Source of the DNA: Oribacterium sp. UBA3737
GTDB taxonomy: Bacteria; Bacillota_A; Clostridia; Lachnospirales; Lachnospiraceae
NCBI GenBank assembly: GCA_002371295.1
Contig: DFGZ01000311.1
Location: 1-32,093, forward strand
DNA: 32,093 bases
Direction: 5' to 3'
Below are positions 16,817 through 24,305 of this stretch, in pieces. The number at the start of each line of letters is the position of its first letter. The first letter of the stretch is position 1. The position numbers were made by a program, and so were the translations under genes. The notes below the pieces were generated by a model, which saw nothing but the letters and a program-made list of their open reading frames with translations, was not told the origin of the DNA and made no database searches.

Positions 16817-16836
16817 TGATAACAGAAACGTTATCA
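16817..16836. promoter_or_regulatory. Palindrome at the predicted start site
   Basis: TGATAAC and GTTATCA are perfect inverted repeats around AGAAAC, directly after the TATAAG element. This is the placement expected of a repressor operator, or it could be a 5' hairpin of the transcript. Confidence 0.4.
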
Positions 16837-16955
16837 ATAGTTAATAAGATTTTTTTCATAATACTCGGGCAGGGACCATTGGTCACCTGCCCTCCTCCCT
16901 TTTATAGAAAAAATTTTAGCGGCTTTCTCCGGTACAATTGGAGAAAGCCGCTTTT
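16821..16955 (+). ncRNA. Candidate small RNA between yesL and araC genes
   Basis: From the predicted start near 16821 to the terminator at 16918-16955 there is no convincing coding region. A strong stem-loop (16867-16892, GGGCAGG.GACC-ATT-GGTC.A.CCTGCCC) is followed by the C-rich single strand TCCTCCC and a T run. The C-rich stretch is complementary to Shine-Dalgarno sequences. No known RNA family was recognised. This is a prediction from promoter, structure and terminator only. Confidence 0.35.
16918..16955. terminator. Bidirectional terminator
   Basis: A perfect 13-bp stem, AGCGGCTTTCTCC with GGAGAAAGCCGCT, with TTTTT on the + side and an A/T-rich flank on the other. It ends the minus-strand araC-family gene and any + transcript from 16786. 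Confidence 0.88.
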
Positions 16956-16979
16956 TGATGTGCTAACTGTTTTTATGGT

Positions 16980-17888
16980 TCAAAGATCTGTATCGATGGG
17001 GATAGATGCAAGAGGAGCATCCTGTGAATCCGGGCTGTCTTCCAGATCCATGTTCTTATCCCTCTTGCGATAGTCTCTTGGTGACATCCCGTATGCCTTA
17101 TGAAAGGCATCTTTAAAATAGTTTGAATCACTGAAACCGTTGTTCAGAGCCACCTCTGTGATGGTGTGGTCGGTGTGAGCCAGTTCTATGGCTGCTTTGT
17201 TGAGCCGGACATAGGTGAGGTACTCATGGACGCCTATGCCTGTATCCTCTTTGAATTTTCTTGAAAGATAATTGGGGCTGAAGCCGCTTGCATCTGCTAT
17301 ATCTGACAGTGATATGCGCTGATTATAGTTTCTGTTGATATATGTAGCTGCAAGATTTACCTGACGGTTGGTAGTATGCAATTCATCAATCAGGTTAGTA
17401 TCTATTCCTGTCGAAAAACGATTTATGATGATTATAAGCTGAATGAGGCAAAGAGAGAGCATGGTGGGACTTATTTTTGTATCATTAAAACGCTGCTCGG
17501 CCTCCATATTACGTATAAGCTGTTCAACATGGACCTGATACATGGGGGGGATCTGAAGGATGAGCTCATGCTTGCCATCCTTAAGCATTTCGCCAATGAA
17601 ATCAATGTTTTTAAAGATGACATCCGGTTCTCTGAATAAAATACTGGTTCGGACAGACTGCTGTCTTGATGTATAATGGATTATATGGGGTGTATTTGGG
17701 GGAATGATAATGACGCTTCCCGGAACCAGATTGTATGAATGTGACCTCATAAGGAAGGTACAGCTTCCCTTACTGAGGTAAAAGAGTTCATAATGATTAT
17801 GAACATGGGGATCCATCATTTTGTATTCTGAACTCCGGCTCTTTGTATCAACAAATATTCTGTTAATGGAATAACCAATGATCGGCAT
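16980..17888 (-). CDS. AraC family transcriptional regulator with cupin sensor
   Basis: A 302-residue regulator. The N-terminal cupin domain contains HVHNHYELFYLSKGSCTF and the turn VPGSVIIIPPNTPHII, which forms a small-molecule pocket. The C-terminal double helix-turn-helix (about 190-285) includes SLSDIADASGFSPNYLSRKFKEDTG and ITEVALNNGFSDSNYFKDAF, ending in MSPRDYRKR. The frame is open to a TTG at 17963, but the ATG at 17888 has GAGG six bases upstream and fits the family start. A short Asp/Ser-rich tail follows the DNA-binding domain. It is transcribed opposite to its neighbours; the target is unknown and could be the yesL/BCCT genes or the binding-protein gene at 18386. Confidence 0.9.
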   Translation of the reverse strand: MPIIGYSINRIFVDTKSRSSEYKMMDPHVHNHYELFYLSKGSCTFLMRSHSYNLVPGSVIIIPPNTPHIIHYTSRQQSVRTSILFREPDVIFKNIDFIGEMLKDGKHELILQIPPMYQVHVEQLIRNMEAEQRFNDTKISPTMLSLCLIQLIIIINRFSTGIDTNLIDELHTTNRQVNLAATYINRNYNQRISLSDIADASGFSPNYLSRKFKEDTGIGVHEYLTYVRLNKAAIELAHTDHTITEVALNNGFSDSNYFKDAFHKAYGMSPRDYRKRDKNMDLEDSPDSQDAPLASIPIDTDL

Positions 17889-17903
17889 GATAAACCTCGT
17901 ATG

Positions 17904-17944
17904 ACCCGGTAAAAAAGCTGAAAATCTGCTTAATATCACCGGGT
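17904..17944 (-). other. Nested hairpins in the araC-gene leader
   Basis: ACCCGG/CCGGGT (17904-17909 with 17939-17944) encloses AAGC/GCTT (17915-17931), just upstream of the araC-family ribosome binding site. It could form a structured 5' leader. No known riboswitch family recognised. Confidence 0.3.
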
Positions 17945-17973
17945 GAAAAAATAAAAGTGGCAATAAATTAAAA

Positions 17974-17990
17974 ATTACTATTAAAGTAAT
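17974..17990. repeat. Palindrome upstream of the araC-family gene
   Basis: ATTACT-ATTAA-AGTAAT is a perfect inverted repeat about 86 bases upstream of the araC start. It may be an autoregulatory operator or AT-rich chance. Confidence 0.3.
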
Positions 17991-18061
17991 AAATATTCAG
18001 TGCTTCTATAGTTTTACAACAAAAAATATATAGAATCAAATGCTAATTTATCATATTGTAA

Positions 18062-18226
18062 TGTAGGACTTCAAAGAGTCTAACTATTCTATACTCTATA
18101 CTATCAGGATTGAGACCCGATTACCCCTCACTCAAATCGGGCCTCCCGCAATCCTGGAACTTCGAAGAATTAATTCGACATTTTAAGATTTTGTTCATTT
18201 CAGCACCTTTCCGGGGTGCTTTTTTT
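18062..18226 (+). ncRNA. Candidate structured small RNA with C-rich loop
   Basis: This is the bulk of the 497-base gap between the divergent araC gene and the binding-protein gene. A long hairpin is formed by CAGGATTG/CAATCCTG (18105-18112 with 18149-18156), continued by CCCGATT/AATCGGG (18116-18122 with 18135-18141). It presents the 12-base loop ACCCCTCACTCA, with CCTCCCG in an internal bulge. A weaker hairpin (TCGAA/TTCGA, about 18162-18178) follows, then a clear terminator at 18202-18226. There is no open reading frame with a ribosome binding site. C-rich unpaired loops are typical of Gram-positive small RNAs that pair with Shine-Dalgarno regions. The 5' end is a guess, because I found no convincing promoter. 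Confidence 0.45.
18202..18226 (+). terminator. Intrinsic terminator in the araC / binding-protein gap
   Basis: AGCACC pairs with GGTGCT and is followed by six or seven Ts. No protein gene on the + strand ends upstream of it for more than 1.4 kb, so it must belong to a non-coding transcript or a leader. Confidence 0.75.
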
Positions 18227-18335
18227 GTGTACATATAAAGGGATATTGTTAAATTTGAATGTATAAAATACTTATAAATTATTAATTATTTTCCGAAAGT
18301 AATGATAGGAACCATGGAGTTTTTTAAGCTCTGAT

Positions 18336-18357
18336 GCTGAATTAATCAGTTTTTTTC
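18336..18357 (+). terminator. Terminator-like hairpin in the leader of the binding-protein gene
   Basis: CTGAT (about 18331) or CTGA (18337) can pair with ATCAG (18345-18349), followed by seven Ts, only 29 bases before the ATG at 18386. The stem is short. If functional it would act as a leader attenuator. Confidence 0.3.
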
Positions 18358-18385
18358 AGGTGAGTATCAAGGAGCATAGAAAAAG

Positions 18386-19765
18386 ATGAAAAGAGATTTT
18401 TTTTGTATAGGTACAGGGGTGATCGTAGCGATCATGCTGACCTCCTGCGGAAAGGTTGAACTTCTCAAAGAACAGGTCACGGAAAAGGTTTTTGGCATAG
18501 ATATGTCAGAGCTTGGTACTGAGGCAAAGGCAGAAGAGAATACTTCAAAAGGTCAGACGACCATAAAGCTGTTTAACGGAAAAGCCGAGGTTGAAGCTCA
18601 GATACAGGAGCTTGCCAGAAAATACAAGGCGGAAACCGGAGTAACTGTAGAAGTTGAATCCGCACAGTCCGGAGCAGATGTACAGGCTACACTGAAGGCT
18701 TATTATCTTTCGGATAAGATGCCGGATATTTTTGTCTGCGAGTCTTCAAGCTTTGCCAACTGGGAAGGACTTCTGGAAGATATGAGCGATCAGGCATGGA
18801 CCAAGGATACAGATGCGGAATATGTTGATCCGACCTATGGTACCCTGGGATTCCCTTATGCAACAGAGGCCATAGGACTCATTTATAATGCGGATATGCT
18901 GTCCAGGGCAGGAATAGATGTGGGAGAGCTGACAACTCCCGATGAGGTAAGAAAGGCCTTTGGAGAACTGAATTCGAAAAAGGAGCAGCTGGGACTTACA
19001 GCGGTCGTGGGTTATTGTGCAGAGGATAAGAATCTCAGCTGGTCAACGGGAAATCACATATTCGGTAATTATATCGATGCCGGACTGGATAGGGCGGACA
19101 CCAGATATATAGATATGATTAATAATGAACATACGGTGGATCAGGACAGAATGCTTAAGTTCGCAGGATTTATCGGACTTCTTCAGGAATTCAGTGATCC
19201 TGCCCTTCTTCTGAACGGAACCTATGATGATCAGGTTAGAAATTTTGCAGCCGGAAAATATGCCTTTGTGACTCAGGGATCATGGATTGGTGCGGTAATG
19301 ACAGGAGCGGATGCGGAAGATTATGCCAGGGCAGGGAATTTTGAAGTCGGCATGATGCCTTATGTTTTTGATGAAGGTATAGATACCATCCTGACGAATC
19401 CGCCTTCCTGGTGGGCTGTACTTAAGGAAGGTAACGCGGAGGCATCAAAGGCCTTTCTCGAGTGGTGTGCCAAGGATGCCGGTCAGAAGATACTGGTTGA
19501 AGATGCGGGTTTCGTAAGCCCATTTACATCATGTAAGTATGTGGCAAAGGATCCCTTTGCACATGTGGTTTCAGCTTACATAGCATCGGGCAAGACCTCC
19601 AACTGGCACTGGATGAACATGAAGGAAGGAATCGCTGCCAATGCTCTGGGTCCGGTATTCCACAGGTATGCGTCGGGTGAGATGACTAAGGAGGGCTTTG
19701 TTTCTGAAGTAGGCATGGCGATAATGAATTACTATCAGGGCGGAAAGGAGGAGAATAATGGATAA
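18386..19765 (+). CDS. Extracellular solute-binding lipoprotein (SBP_bac_1)
   Basis: A 459-residue family 1 solute-binding protein of the maltose/oligosaccharide type. The signal peptide ends in LTSC with the lipidated cysteine at residue 21. The mature domain shows [23 protein letters not shown] at the start, [34 protein letters not shown] (typical SBP_bac_1 region), [14 protein letters not shown] and [24 protein letters not shown] near the end. An AGGAG lies 12 bases upstream of the ATG. No ABC permease or ATPase is adjacent; instead the stop overlaps a chemoreceptor gene by 8 bases. It may deliver its ligand signal to that receptor. Confidence 0.88.
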   Translation: MKRDFFCIGTGVIVAIMLTSCGKVELLKEQVTEKVFGIDMSELGTEAKAEENTSKGQTTIKLFNGKAEVEAQIQELARKYKAETGVTVEVESAQSGADVQATLKAYYLSDKMPDIFVCESSSFANWEGLLEDMSDQAWTKDTDAEYVDPTYGTLGFPYATEAIGLIYNADMLSRAGIDVGELTTPDEVRKAFGELNSKKEQLGLTAVVGYCAEDKNLSWSTGNHIFGNYIDAGLDRADTRYIDMINNEHTVDQDRMLKFAGFIGLLQEFSDPALLLNGTYDDQVRNFAAGKYAFVTQGSWIGAVMTGADAEDYARAGNFEVGMMPYVFDEGIDTILTNPPSWWAVLKEGNAEASKAFLEWCAKDAGQKILVEDAGFVSPFTSCKYVAKDPFAHVVSAYIASGKTSNWHWMNMKEGIAANALGPVFHRYASGEMTKEGFVSEVGMAIMNYYQGGKEENNG

Positions 19766-21551
19766 TATGGAAGTTGAGAACAGCGGAAGAAAGCTGAAAG
19801 TGCGAAAGAATCCATTGTTCTTCTGCACCATCATATTTCAGATCAGTGTCATTAACATAATCATGCTGATAGGCTTCATATTTGTGATGAGGATGCTTAT
19901 AAACCAGATGCAGCAGCAGACGGTGAACAGCAGATCCATGTCAAAGTATGTTCTGTCACTGAGCACCGAAGAAGCACAGCTTAAATCAGATGTCATGTCT
20001 CTTTACGATCAGTCTATAGGATATGTATCCGCTACGGCGACCGAGACACGAGTAGCTCTTCTCCCTGAAATTCAGTCAACGAGAGAGACCATCAACAAGG
20101 ATATAACAAATCTGAAGGACCATTTTGACGGGGAAAAACAGGCTGATGCCGTAAGTGCGCTTGAGGAGATCGGAAATCAGTATGACCGTCTGAATGTCAT
20201 TATCGATGAAGCTATAGCGAAAATAGATTCCGGAGACAGGGAAACAGCTTATGAGATCCTTTTTAACCGTGCTGAGATACAGAAGGTGGCTATCTTCCAT
20301 TCCTGTAAGGTCATAGATACAGCAGTCGCATTAGAAGCGGATAAGAGCAATACAGAGATGCAGAAGATGATGGCAGAGGGTATACAGGCGGCACTAAAGG
20401 GTACAGGACTTTTCGTTCTGCTCATCATATTCAATTATCTCCTGAACTACTTCGGAATAGTCAGAAAGATCAAGAAGATCTCAAGAGAGGTTACCGATAT
20501 CATCGGAAATATCGAAAAACGGGAGGGCGATCTGACAGCGAGGATCTATACGAGAAGTGCTTCCGAGCTTGTATACATCATCAACGGAATCAATCATTTC
20601 ATAGAGACTCTCCAGGTTATCATGCGGGAGGTCAAGTCCGGAGTTAATGTTCTTAATTCATCAACAGAAACAGTTACCAGAAAGCTTAATTCCTCCAACA
20701 GCAATGTACAGAGTACATCCGCAGCCATGGAAGAGCTCAGTGCCAGCATGCAGTCCGTATCTGAAATGGTCAGCTCCATGAACACTCAGGTCATAGATGT
20801 CAAGTCATCAACAGACGAGATCAATTCAGAGGCCAGTGACGGCTGCGATACTGCTTCAGGCATTAAGAAGGAAGCTGATGAGATCAAGCAGCATGTCACC
20901 GAAAGAAAGCGCAGCATGAATGAAAAGATGAGCGAGTTGAGCGCTGTTCTTGCCAAGTCCCTTGAGGATTCAAAGAAGGTAAAGGAAATCGATAAGCTTA
21001 CAAAGAACATCCTGGACATTGCAGAACAGACCAATCTTCTGGCTGTCAATGCCTCCATCGAGGCGGCCCGTGCCGGACAGGCAGGAAAGGGCTTCGCGGT
21101 AGTTGCTGCCGAAGTAAGCAGTCTGGCTGCGAATTCAAAGCAGACCGCCAACAACATTCAGAAGATCAGTAAGGAAGTTACCAGTGCGGTAGGGGAGCTG
21201 GCGGAGAATTCCCAGAAGGTGCTTGAGTTCATAAACACAGATGTTATGGATGACTATGACGCCTTTGTTGAGACCGGCGACAAATATGAGAATACTGCGG
21301 ATACCATGCATGAGATACTTACATCCTTTAAGGAAAAGGCTGATCATCTGAATTACGTAATGTCCGATATGGCCAATGCAGTGGATTCCATCACAAATTC
21401 CGTTTCCGAGAGTTCTCAGGCAATAAAGATGTCTGCAGACAATACCATGGAAATCGTCGGAGAGATGAACGGAATTTCGGAAGCTATGGACAAAAATGTG
21501 GAGGTTACAGGAAAGCTCAATGAGGCCACCGATAAATTTATACAAGTATAG
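19758..21551 (+). CDS. Methyl-accepting chemotaxis protein
   Basis: A 597-residue chemoreceptor. It has a first transmembrane helix (about 25-48), an extracytoplasmic helical domain of about 160 residues resembling a four-helix bundle sensor, a second helix (about 212-233), a HAMP-like region, and a long cytoplasmic coiled coil. The signalling tip, from [18 protein letters not shown] into [17 protein letters not shown] (about 423-457), is canonical for CheA/CheW contact. GGAGG eight bases upstream supports the ATG at 19758, inside the end of the solute-binding gene. The overlap indicates co-translation and a shared job: the lipoprotein could bind a carbohydrate and dock on the receptor. It implies a motile organism; the other chemotaxis genes are not in the window. 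Confidence 0.93.
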   Translation: MDNMEVENSGRKLKVRKNPLFFCTIIFQISVINIIMLIGFIFVMRMLINQMQQQTVNSRSMSKYVLSLSTEEAQLKSDVMSLYDQSIGYVSATATETRVALLPEIQSTRETINKDITNLKDHFDGEKQADAVSALEEIGNQYDRLNVIIDEAIAKIDSGDRETAYEILFNRAEIQKVAIFHSCKVIDTAVALEADKSNTEMQKMMAEGIQAALKGTGLFVLLIIFNYLLNYFGIVRKIKKISREVTDIIGNIEKREGDLTARIYTRSASELVYIINGINHFIETLQVIMREVKSGVNVLNSSTETVTRKLNSSNSNVQSTSAAMEELSASMQSVSEMVSSMNTQVIDVKSSTDEINSEASDGCDTASGIKKEADEIKQHVTERKRSMNEKMSELSAVLAKSLEDSKKVKEIDKLTKNILDIAEQTNLLAVNASIEAARAGQAGKGFAVVAAEVSSLAANSKQTANNIQKISKEVTSAVGELAENSQKVLEFINTDVMDDYDAFVETGDKYENTADTMHEILTSFKEKADHLNYVMSDMANAVDSITNSVSESSQAIKMSADNTMEIVGEMNGISEAMDKNVEVTGKLNEATDKFIQV

Positions 21552-21592
21552 TCGCGGATATTTGGATAATTAAGTGAAATCGTTAAAAAATA

Positions 21593-21630
21593 AGCACAAG
21601 ATATCTTGATGAAAAGAGATATCTTGTGCT
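21593..21630 (+). terminator. Stem-loop after the chemoreceptor gene
   Basis: A perfect 14-bp stem, AGCACAAGATATCT with AGATATCTTGTGCT, loop of ten bases. On the + side it is followed by ATACTTTTAT; a better T run is on the other strand (TATTTTTTAAC). It is probably the transcription end of the binding-protein/chemoreceptor operon. Confidence 0.7.
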
Positions 21631-21646
21631 ATACTTTTATACGTTG

Positions 21647-21660
21647 TGAAAACGCTTACA
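21647..21660. promoter_or_regulatory. cre box (CcpA site) upstream of the sugar kinase gene
   Basis: TGAAAACGCTTACA matches the catabolite-responsive element consensus TGWAANCGNTNWCA closely, including the central CG. It lies 14 bases upstream of a perfect TATAAT (21674-21679), overlapping the -35 position, where CcpA binding normally represses. Confidence 0.7.
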
Positions 21661-21673
21661 TTATCTGGCATTT

Positions 21674-21679
21674 TATAAT
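21674..21679 (+). promoter_or_regulatory. -10 element of the sugar kinase gene
   Basis: A perfect TATAAT 66 bases before the start codon. The -35 region at 17-base spacing (AACGCT) is poor and is occupied by the cre box, so activation or derepression may be needed. Confidence 0.55.
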
Positions 21680-21744
21680 GGTGCAAGCGGTAAATCAGAT
21701 GAGTTCTGCATTGCGTAAGCAGGCAGTTTAAAATGGAGGAAGAT

Positions 21745-22842
21745 ATGGATTTAAATTTAAGACCGGCAAACGAATGTGCATTTGAAGCAGCTTCTTTAGG
21801 TGAGGTTATGCTCCGCCTTGATCCGGGTGAAGGAAGAATCAGAACAGCAAGATCATTCCGTGCATGGGAAGGCGGCGGAGAGTACAATGTTATCCGCGGA
21901 CTTCGTAAATGCTTCGGATTAAAGACAGCAGTCATCACAGCTCTTGCTGACAATGAGGTTGGACATCTCGTTGAGGATTTCATGATGCAGGGAGGTGTTG
22001 ATACATCCCTCGTCAAGTGGATGGATACAGACGGAATCGGCAGGATCTGCAGAAACGGTCTTAACTTTACAGAGAGAGGCTTCGGTATCCGTGGTGCAAA
22101 GGGATGCTCAGACAGAGCAAACACAGCTATTTCAAAGGCTAAGCCTGAGGATTTCGACTTCGATTATATCTTCGGTGAGCTTGGTGTTCGCTGGCTCCAC
22201 ACAGGCGGAATTTATGCAGCTCTTTCAGAGCAGGCTTCAGAGACTGTTATCGCAGCTATCAAGACAGCAAAGAAGTACGGAACCATTGTTTCCTATGATC
22301 TTAACTACCGTCCTTCCATGTGGTCTGCTATCGGAGGCCAGAAGAAGGCTCAGGAAGTTAACAAGGAGATCGCAAAGTATGTAGACGTTATGATCGGAAA
22401 TGAGGAAGACTTTACAGCTTGTCTCGGTTTCCAGATCGAAGGACAGGATGAGTCTCTTAAGGAGCTCAATGTTGACGGATATAAGAAGATGATCAATGAG
22501 GCAGTTAAGACATATCCTAACTTCAAGGCAGTAGCTACAACTCTCAGAACAGTTCATACAGCTACAGTTAATGACTGGTCAGCTCTTTGCTGGGCAGACG
22601 GTGAGATCTACAAGGCTGCAGATTACAAGGGACTTGAGATCATGGATCGTGTCGGCGGCGGAGATTCTTTTGCATCAGGTCTTATCTATGGTCTTATGAC
22701 TACAGGCGATGCAGAGAAGGCTGTTAACTACGGTGCAGCTCACGGAGCACTTGCCATGACAACACCTGGTGATACAACTATGGCTACTAAGAAGGAAGTA
22801 GAAGGTGTTATGGGCGGTGCAGGAGCACGTGTTCAGAGATAA
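21745..22842 (+). CDS. PfkB family sugar kinase, 2-keto-3-deoxygluconate kinase-like
   Basis: A 365-residue ribokinase-family kinase, phosphorylating a sugar or sugar acid, most likely 2-dehydro-3-deoxygluconate in pectin/uronate catabolism. It opens with AASLGEVMLRLDPGEGRI; GGGEYNVIRGL binds substrate; DLNYRPSMWS and GNEEDF are typical of KdgK. The catalytic-base motif GGGDSFASG is near the C-terminus with Asp307. An in-frame ATG at 21733 exists, but GGAGGA at 21735-21740 points to the ATG at 21745. Codon bias resembles mglB, so expression is probably high. It stands alone between two terminators; no aldolase is nearby, so the substrate stays tentative. Confidence 0.85.
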   Translation: MDLNLRPANECAFEAASLGEVMLRLDPGEGRIRTARSFRAWEGGGEYNVIRGLRKCFGLKTAVITALADNEVGHLVEDFMMQGGVDTSLVKWMDTDGIGRICRNGLNFTERGFGIRGAKGCSDRANTAISKAKPEDFDFDYIFGELGVRWLHTGGIYAALSEQASETVIAAIKTAKKYGTIVSYDLNYRPSMWSAIGGQKKAQEVNKEIAKYVDVMIGNEEDFTACLGFQIEGQDESLKELNVDGYKKMINEAVKTYPNFKAVATTLRTVHTATVNDWSALCWADGEIYKAADYKGLEIMDRVGGGDSFASGLIYGLMTTGDAEKAVNYGAAHGALAMTTPGDTTMATKKEVEGVMGGAGARVQR

Positions 22843-22873
22843 TCTGGATTTAAACTCCATATTCATAATGTAA

Positions 22874-22920
22874 AAAGAAGATGCAGATCGATAGCGGATC
22901 TGCATCTTCTTTATTTTTTT
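22874..22920. terminator. Bidirectional terminator between kinase and lrgB genes
   Basis: AAAGAAGATGCAGATC pairs with GATCTGCATCTTCTTT and is followed by ATTTTTTT on the + strand and TTTTTACA on the other. It ends both convergent transcription units. Confidence 0.88.
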
Positions 22921-22927
22921 GATGGAT

Positions 22928-23623
22928 TTAAACAAGAATCGAGTTTACAAAAGGTACAAGGATAACAGTGAGTATTCCGGCTACACAGATGCTAAGTGAG
23001 CTCATGGCGCCTTCTATCTCACCAAGCTCAAGGGCCTTTGCGGTACCTACGGCATGGGCCGAAGTGCCGAGCGCGAGACCTTTTGCAATGGGATGAGTGA
23101 TATGGAAGAGCTTGAATATGGATTCGGCTATCATATTTCCGAGGATACCGGTAACTATGATACCTGCTACAGTCAGAGTGACTATTCCTCCTGCCTCTTC
23201 AGATACTCCCATACCTATGGCTGTGGTTATGGACTTTGGAAGTAAAGTGACGATATGTTCATTGCTCAGACGGAAGAGCTTACCCATTATAAATATACTA
23301 AGGAGCGAACAGCAGGTTCCTGCACTTATGGCGGCTATGACTGCCAGAAGATTTTCTTTAAGCAGCCTGAGCTGCTTATACATAGGAATGGCGAGGCAGA
23401 CTGTTGCGGGAGCGAGAAGGAAATTAAGCATGCCCGCACTTGACTTATAGGTATCGTATGGGATATCCAGAAATACGAGAATGGCAATGCACATTATGGT
23501 AGAGACCAGAAGCGGGTTCAGGATCGCCAGTCTGAGTTTGGATTTTATCTTAAGGGCCAGTACAAAAAGAGAGATGCTGAGTATCAGTCCGAAATAATTT
23601 GAATTGATGATGGCTTCTTTCAT
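22928..23623 (-). CDS. lrgB: LrgB/CidB family membrane protein
   Basis: A 231-residue integral membrane protein with about six to eight hydrophobic segments. LrgB signatures include YKSSAGMLNFLLAPATVCLAIPMY, LLPKSITTAIGMGVSEEAGG, and GLALGTSAHAVGTAKALELGEIEGA. LrgAB pairs are described as murein hydrolase export regulators, and in several Firmicutes (B. subtilis PftAB) as pyruvate transporters. Its ATG overlaps the lrgA stop by four bases, with AGGAGG upstream, so the two subunits are made together. Confidence 0.92.
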   Translation of the reverse strand: MKEAIINSNYFGLILSISLFVLALKIKSKLRLAILNPLLVSTIMCIAILVFLDIPYDTYKSSAGMLNFLLAPATVCLAIPMYKQLRLLKENLLAVIAAISAGTCCSLLSIFIMGKLFRLSNEHIVTLLPKSITTAIGMGVSEEAGGIVTLTVAGIIVTGILGNMIAESIFKLFHITHPIAKGLALGTSAHAVGTAKALELGEIEGAMSSLSICVAGILTVILVPFVNSILV

Positions 23624-23997
23624 GCTGAGACCTCCTTTCCCGGAACTTTCTTTTCCTTATGCTTAAGTATGGCGGAAGCCACGAGAGCCGTCACTGTCAT
23701 GACCGCAATTGTGGATATGACTATCATAACGATATAAGGAAGAAGGACCGGCATAAGAATGTCTGTTACGCTCATGATACCTACTGCGGCAGGTATGAAC
23801 ATCATGGTCATGGTATCCAGAAGGAAGTTTCCGGTGGTTTCCACATCCGAAAGCTTCACAAGACCTGTGCACAGTGAAAGTAAGAGAAGACAAAGACCGT
23901 AAACACCCGCAGGTACCGGTAAGGGCAGCAGAGCATTGAGTGTTTCACCTATAAAAGTGAATGCAATAATCCACACAATCTCTTTTACATATTTCAT
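23620..23997 (-). CDS. lrgA: LrgA/CidA family membrane protein
   Basis: A 125-residue holin-like protein with four hydrophobic segments. The family core is LLPLPVPAGVYGLCLLLLSLCTG and the later SVTDILMPVLLPYIVMI. An in-frame GTG lies three codons upstream at 24006, but the GGAAAG ribosome binding site is spaced better for the ATG at 23997. It forms a bicistron with lrgB. A TTGTATACAA palindrome upstream (24041-24050) may be the binding site of a regulator. No lytTR-type regulator gene is adjacent. Confidence 0.88.
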   Translation of the reverse strand: MKYVKEIVWIIAFTFIGETLNALLPLPVPAGVYGLCLLLLSLCTGLVKLSDVETTGNFLLDTMTMMFIPAAVGIMSVTDILMPVLLPYIVMIVISTIAVMTVTALVASAILKHKEKKVPGKEVSA

Positions 23998-24040
23998 GAT
24001 TTTCACGCTTTCCGAAGAAAATGATATTTTTTTCTCTGTC

Positions 24041-24050
24041 TTGTATACAA
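24041..24050. promoter_or_regulatory. Perfect palindrome upstream of lrgAB
   Basis: TTGTATACAA is a perfect 10-bp palindrome 44 bases upstream of the lrgA start. It has the form bound by FadR/FCD-type GntR regulators; such a regulator is encoded at 30559-31263. It also contains a possible minus-strand -10 (TATACA). Confidence 0.4.
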
Positions 24051-24095
24051 AGAAAAATCAGAAAAAGCATAATCAAATTGATAAGGCAGTGCAAG

Positions 24096-24104
24096 TGTTA
24101 TAAT
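24096..24104 (+). promoter_or_regulatory. Extended -10 promoter (distal, purC direction)
   Basis: TGTTATAAT is a perfect extended -10 element, with TTGATA 15 bases before its TATAAT. It would give purC a leader of about 195 bases. The stretch from 24051 to 24305 otherwise holds AT-rich sequence, a second promoter and a PurBox-like site. Confidence 0.45.
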
Positions 24105-24219
24105 GAACAAATATTTAAAAGAATTTTAAGTTGCTGTATACATTAAAAAACTGTGTAATTTATGAATATTTACCACTATAAAATAAAAATCCGGAAAATA
24201 TTTGTATGCACAATTAGAC

Positions 24220-24247
24220 TTGTGATTTCAGTTAAATCAATTATACT
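24220..24247 (+). promoter_or_regulatory. Proximal purC promoter
   Basis: TTGTGA (24220-24225), a 16-base spacer and TATACT (24242-24247), 58 bases before the purC ATG. The PurBox-like sequence starts on the next base. Confidence 0.55.
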
Positions 24248-24260
24248 AAAGTTCGGTAAT
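24248..24260 (-). promoter_or_regulatory. PurBox-like operator at purC
   Basis: On the minus strand the site reads ATTACCGAACTTT, an exact fit to the Bacillus PurR PurBox consensus AWWWCCGAACWWT. A second, poorer TTCGG element lies 13 bases further on (about 24265-24269), in the same orientation. Placed directly after the -10, it would block initiation. PurR itself is not in the window. Confidence 0.5.
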
Positions 24261-24305
24261 GCACTTCGGACATAAAGTGTCCTTAATTGAATATGGAGGG
24301 TAAAG

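Noticed and set aside
16753..17073. 106-codon + frame over the yesL-araC gap
   Set aside because: No ribosome binding site, runs through a strong terminator and into the antisense of the araC gene.
24105..24305. Purine riboswitch in the purC leader
   Set aside because: The leader is AT-rich and lacks the three-helix junction and conserved loop sequences of the purine family.
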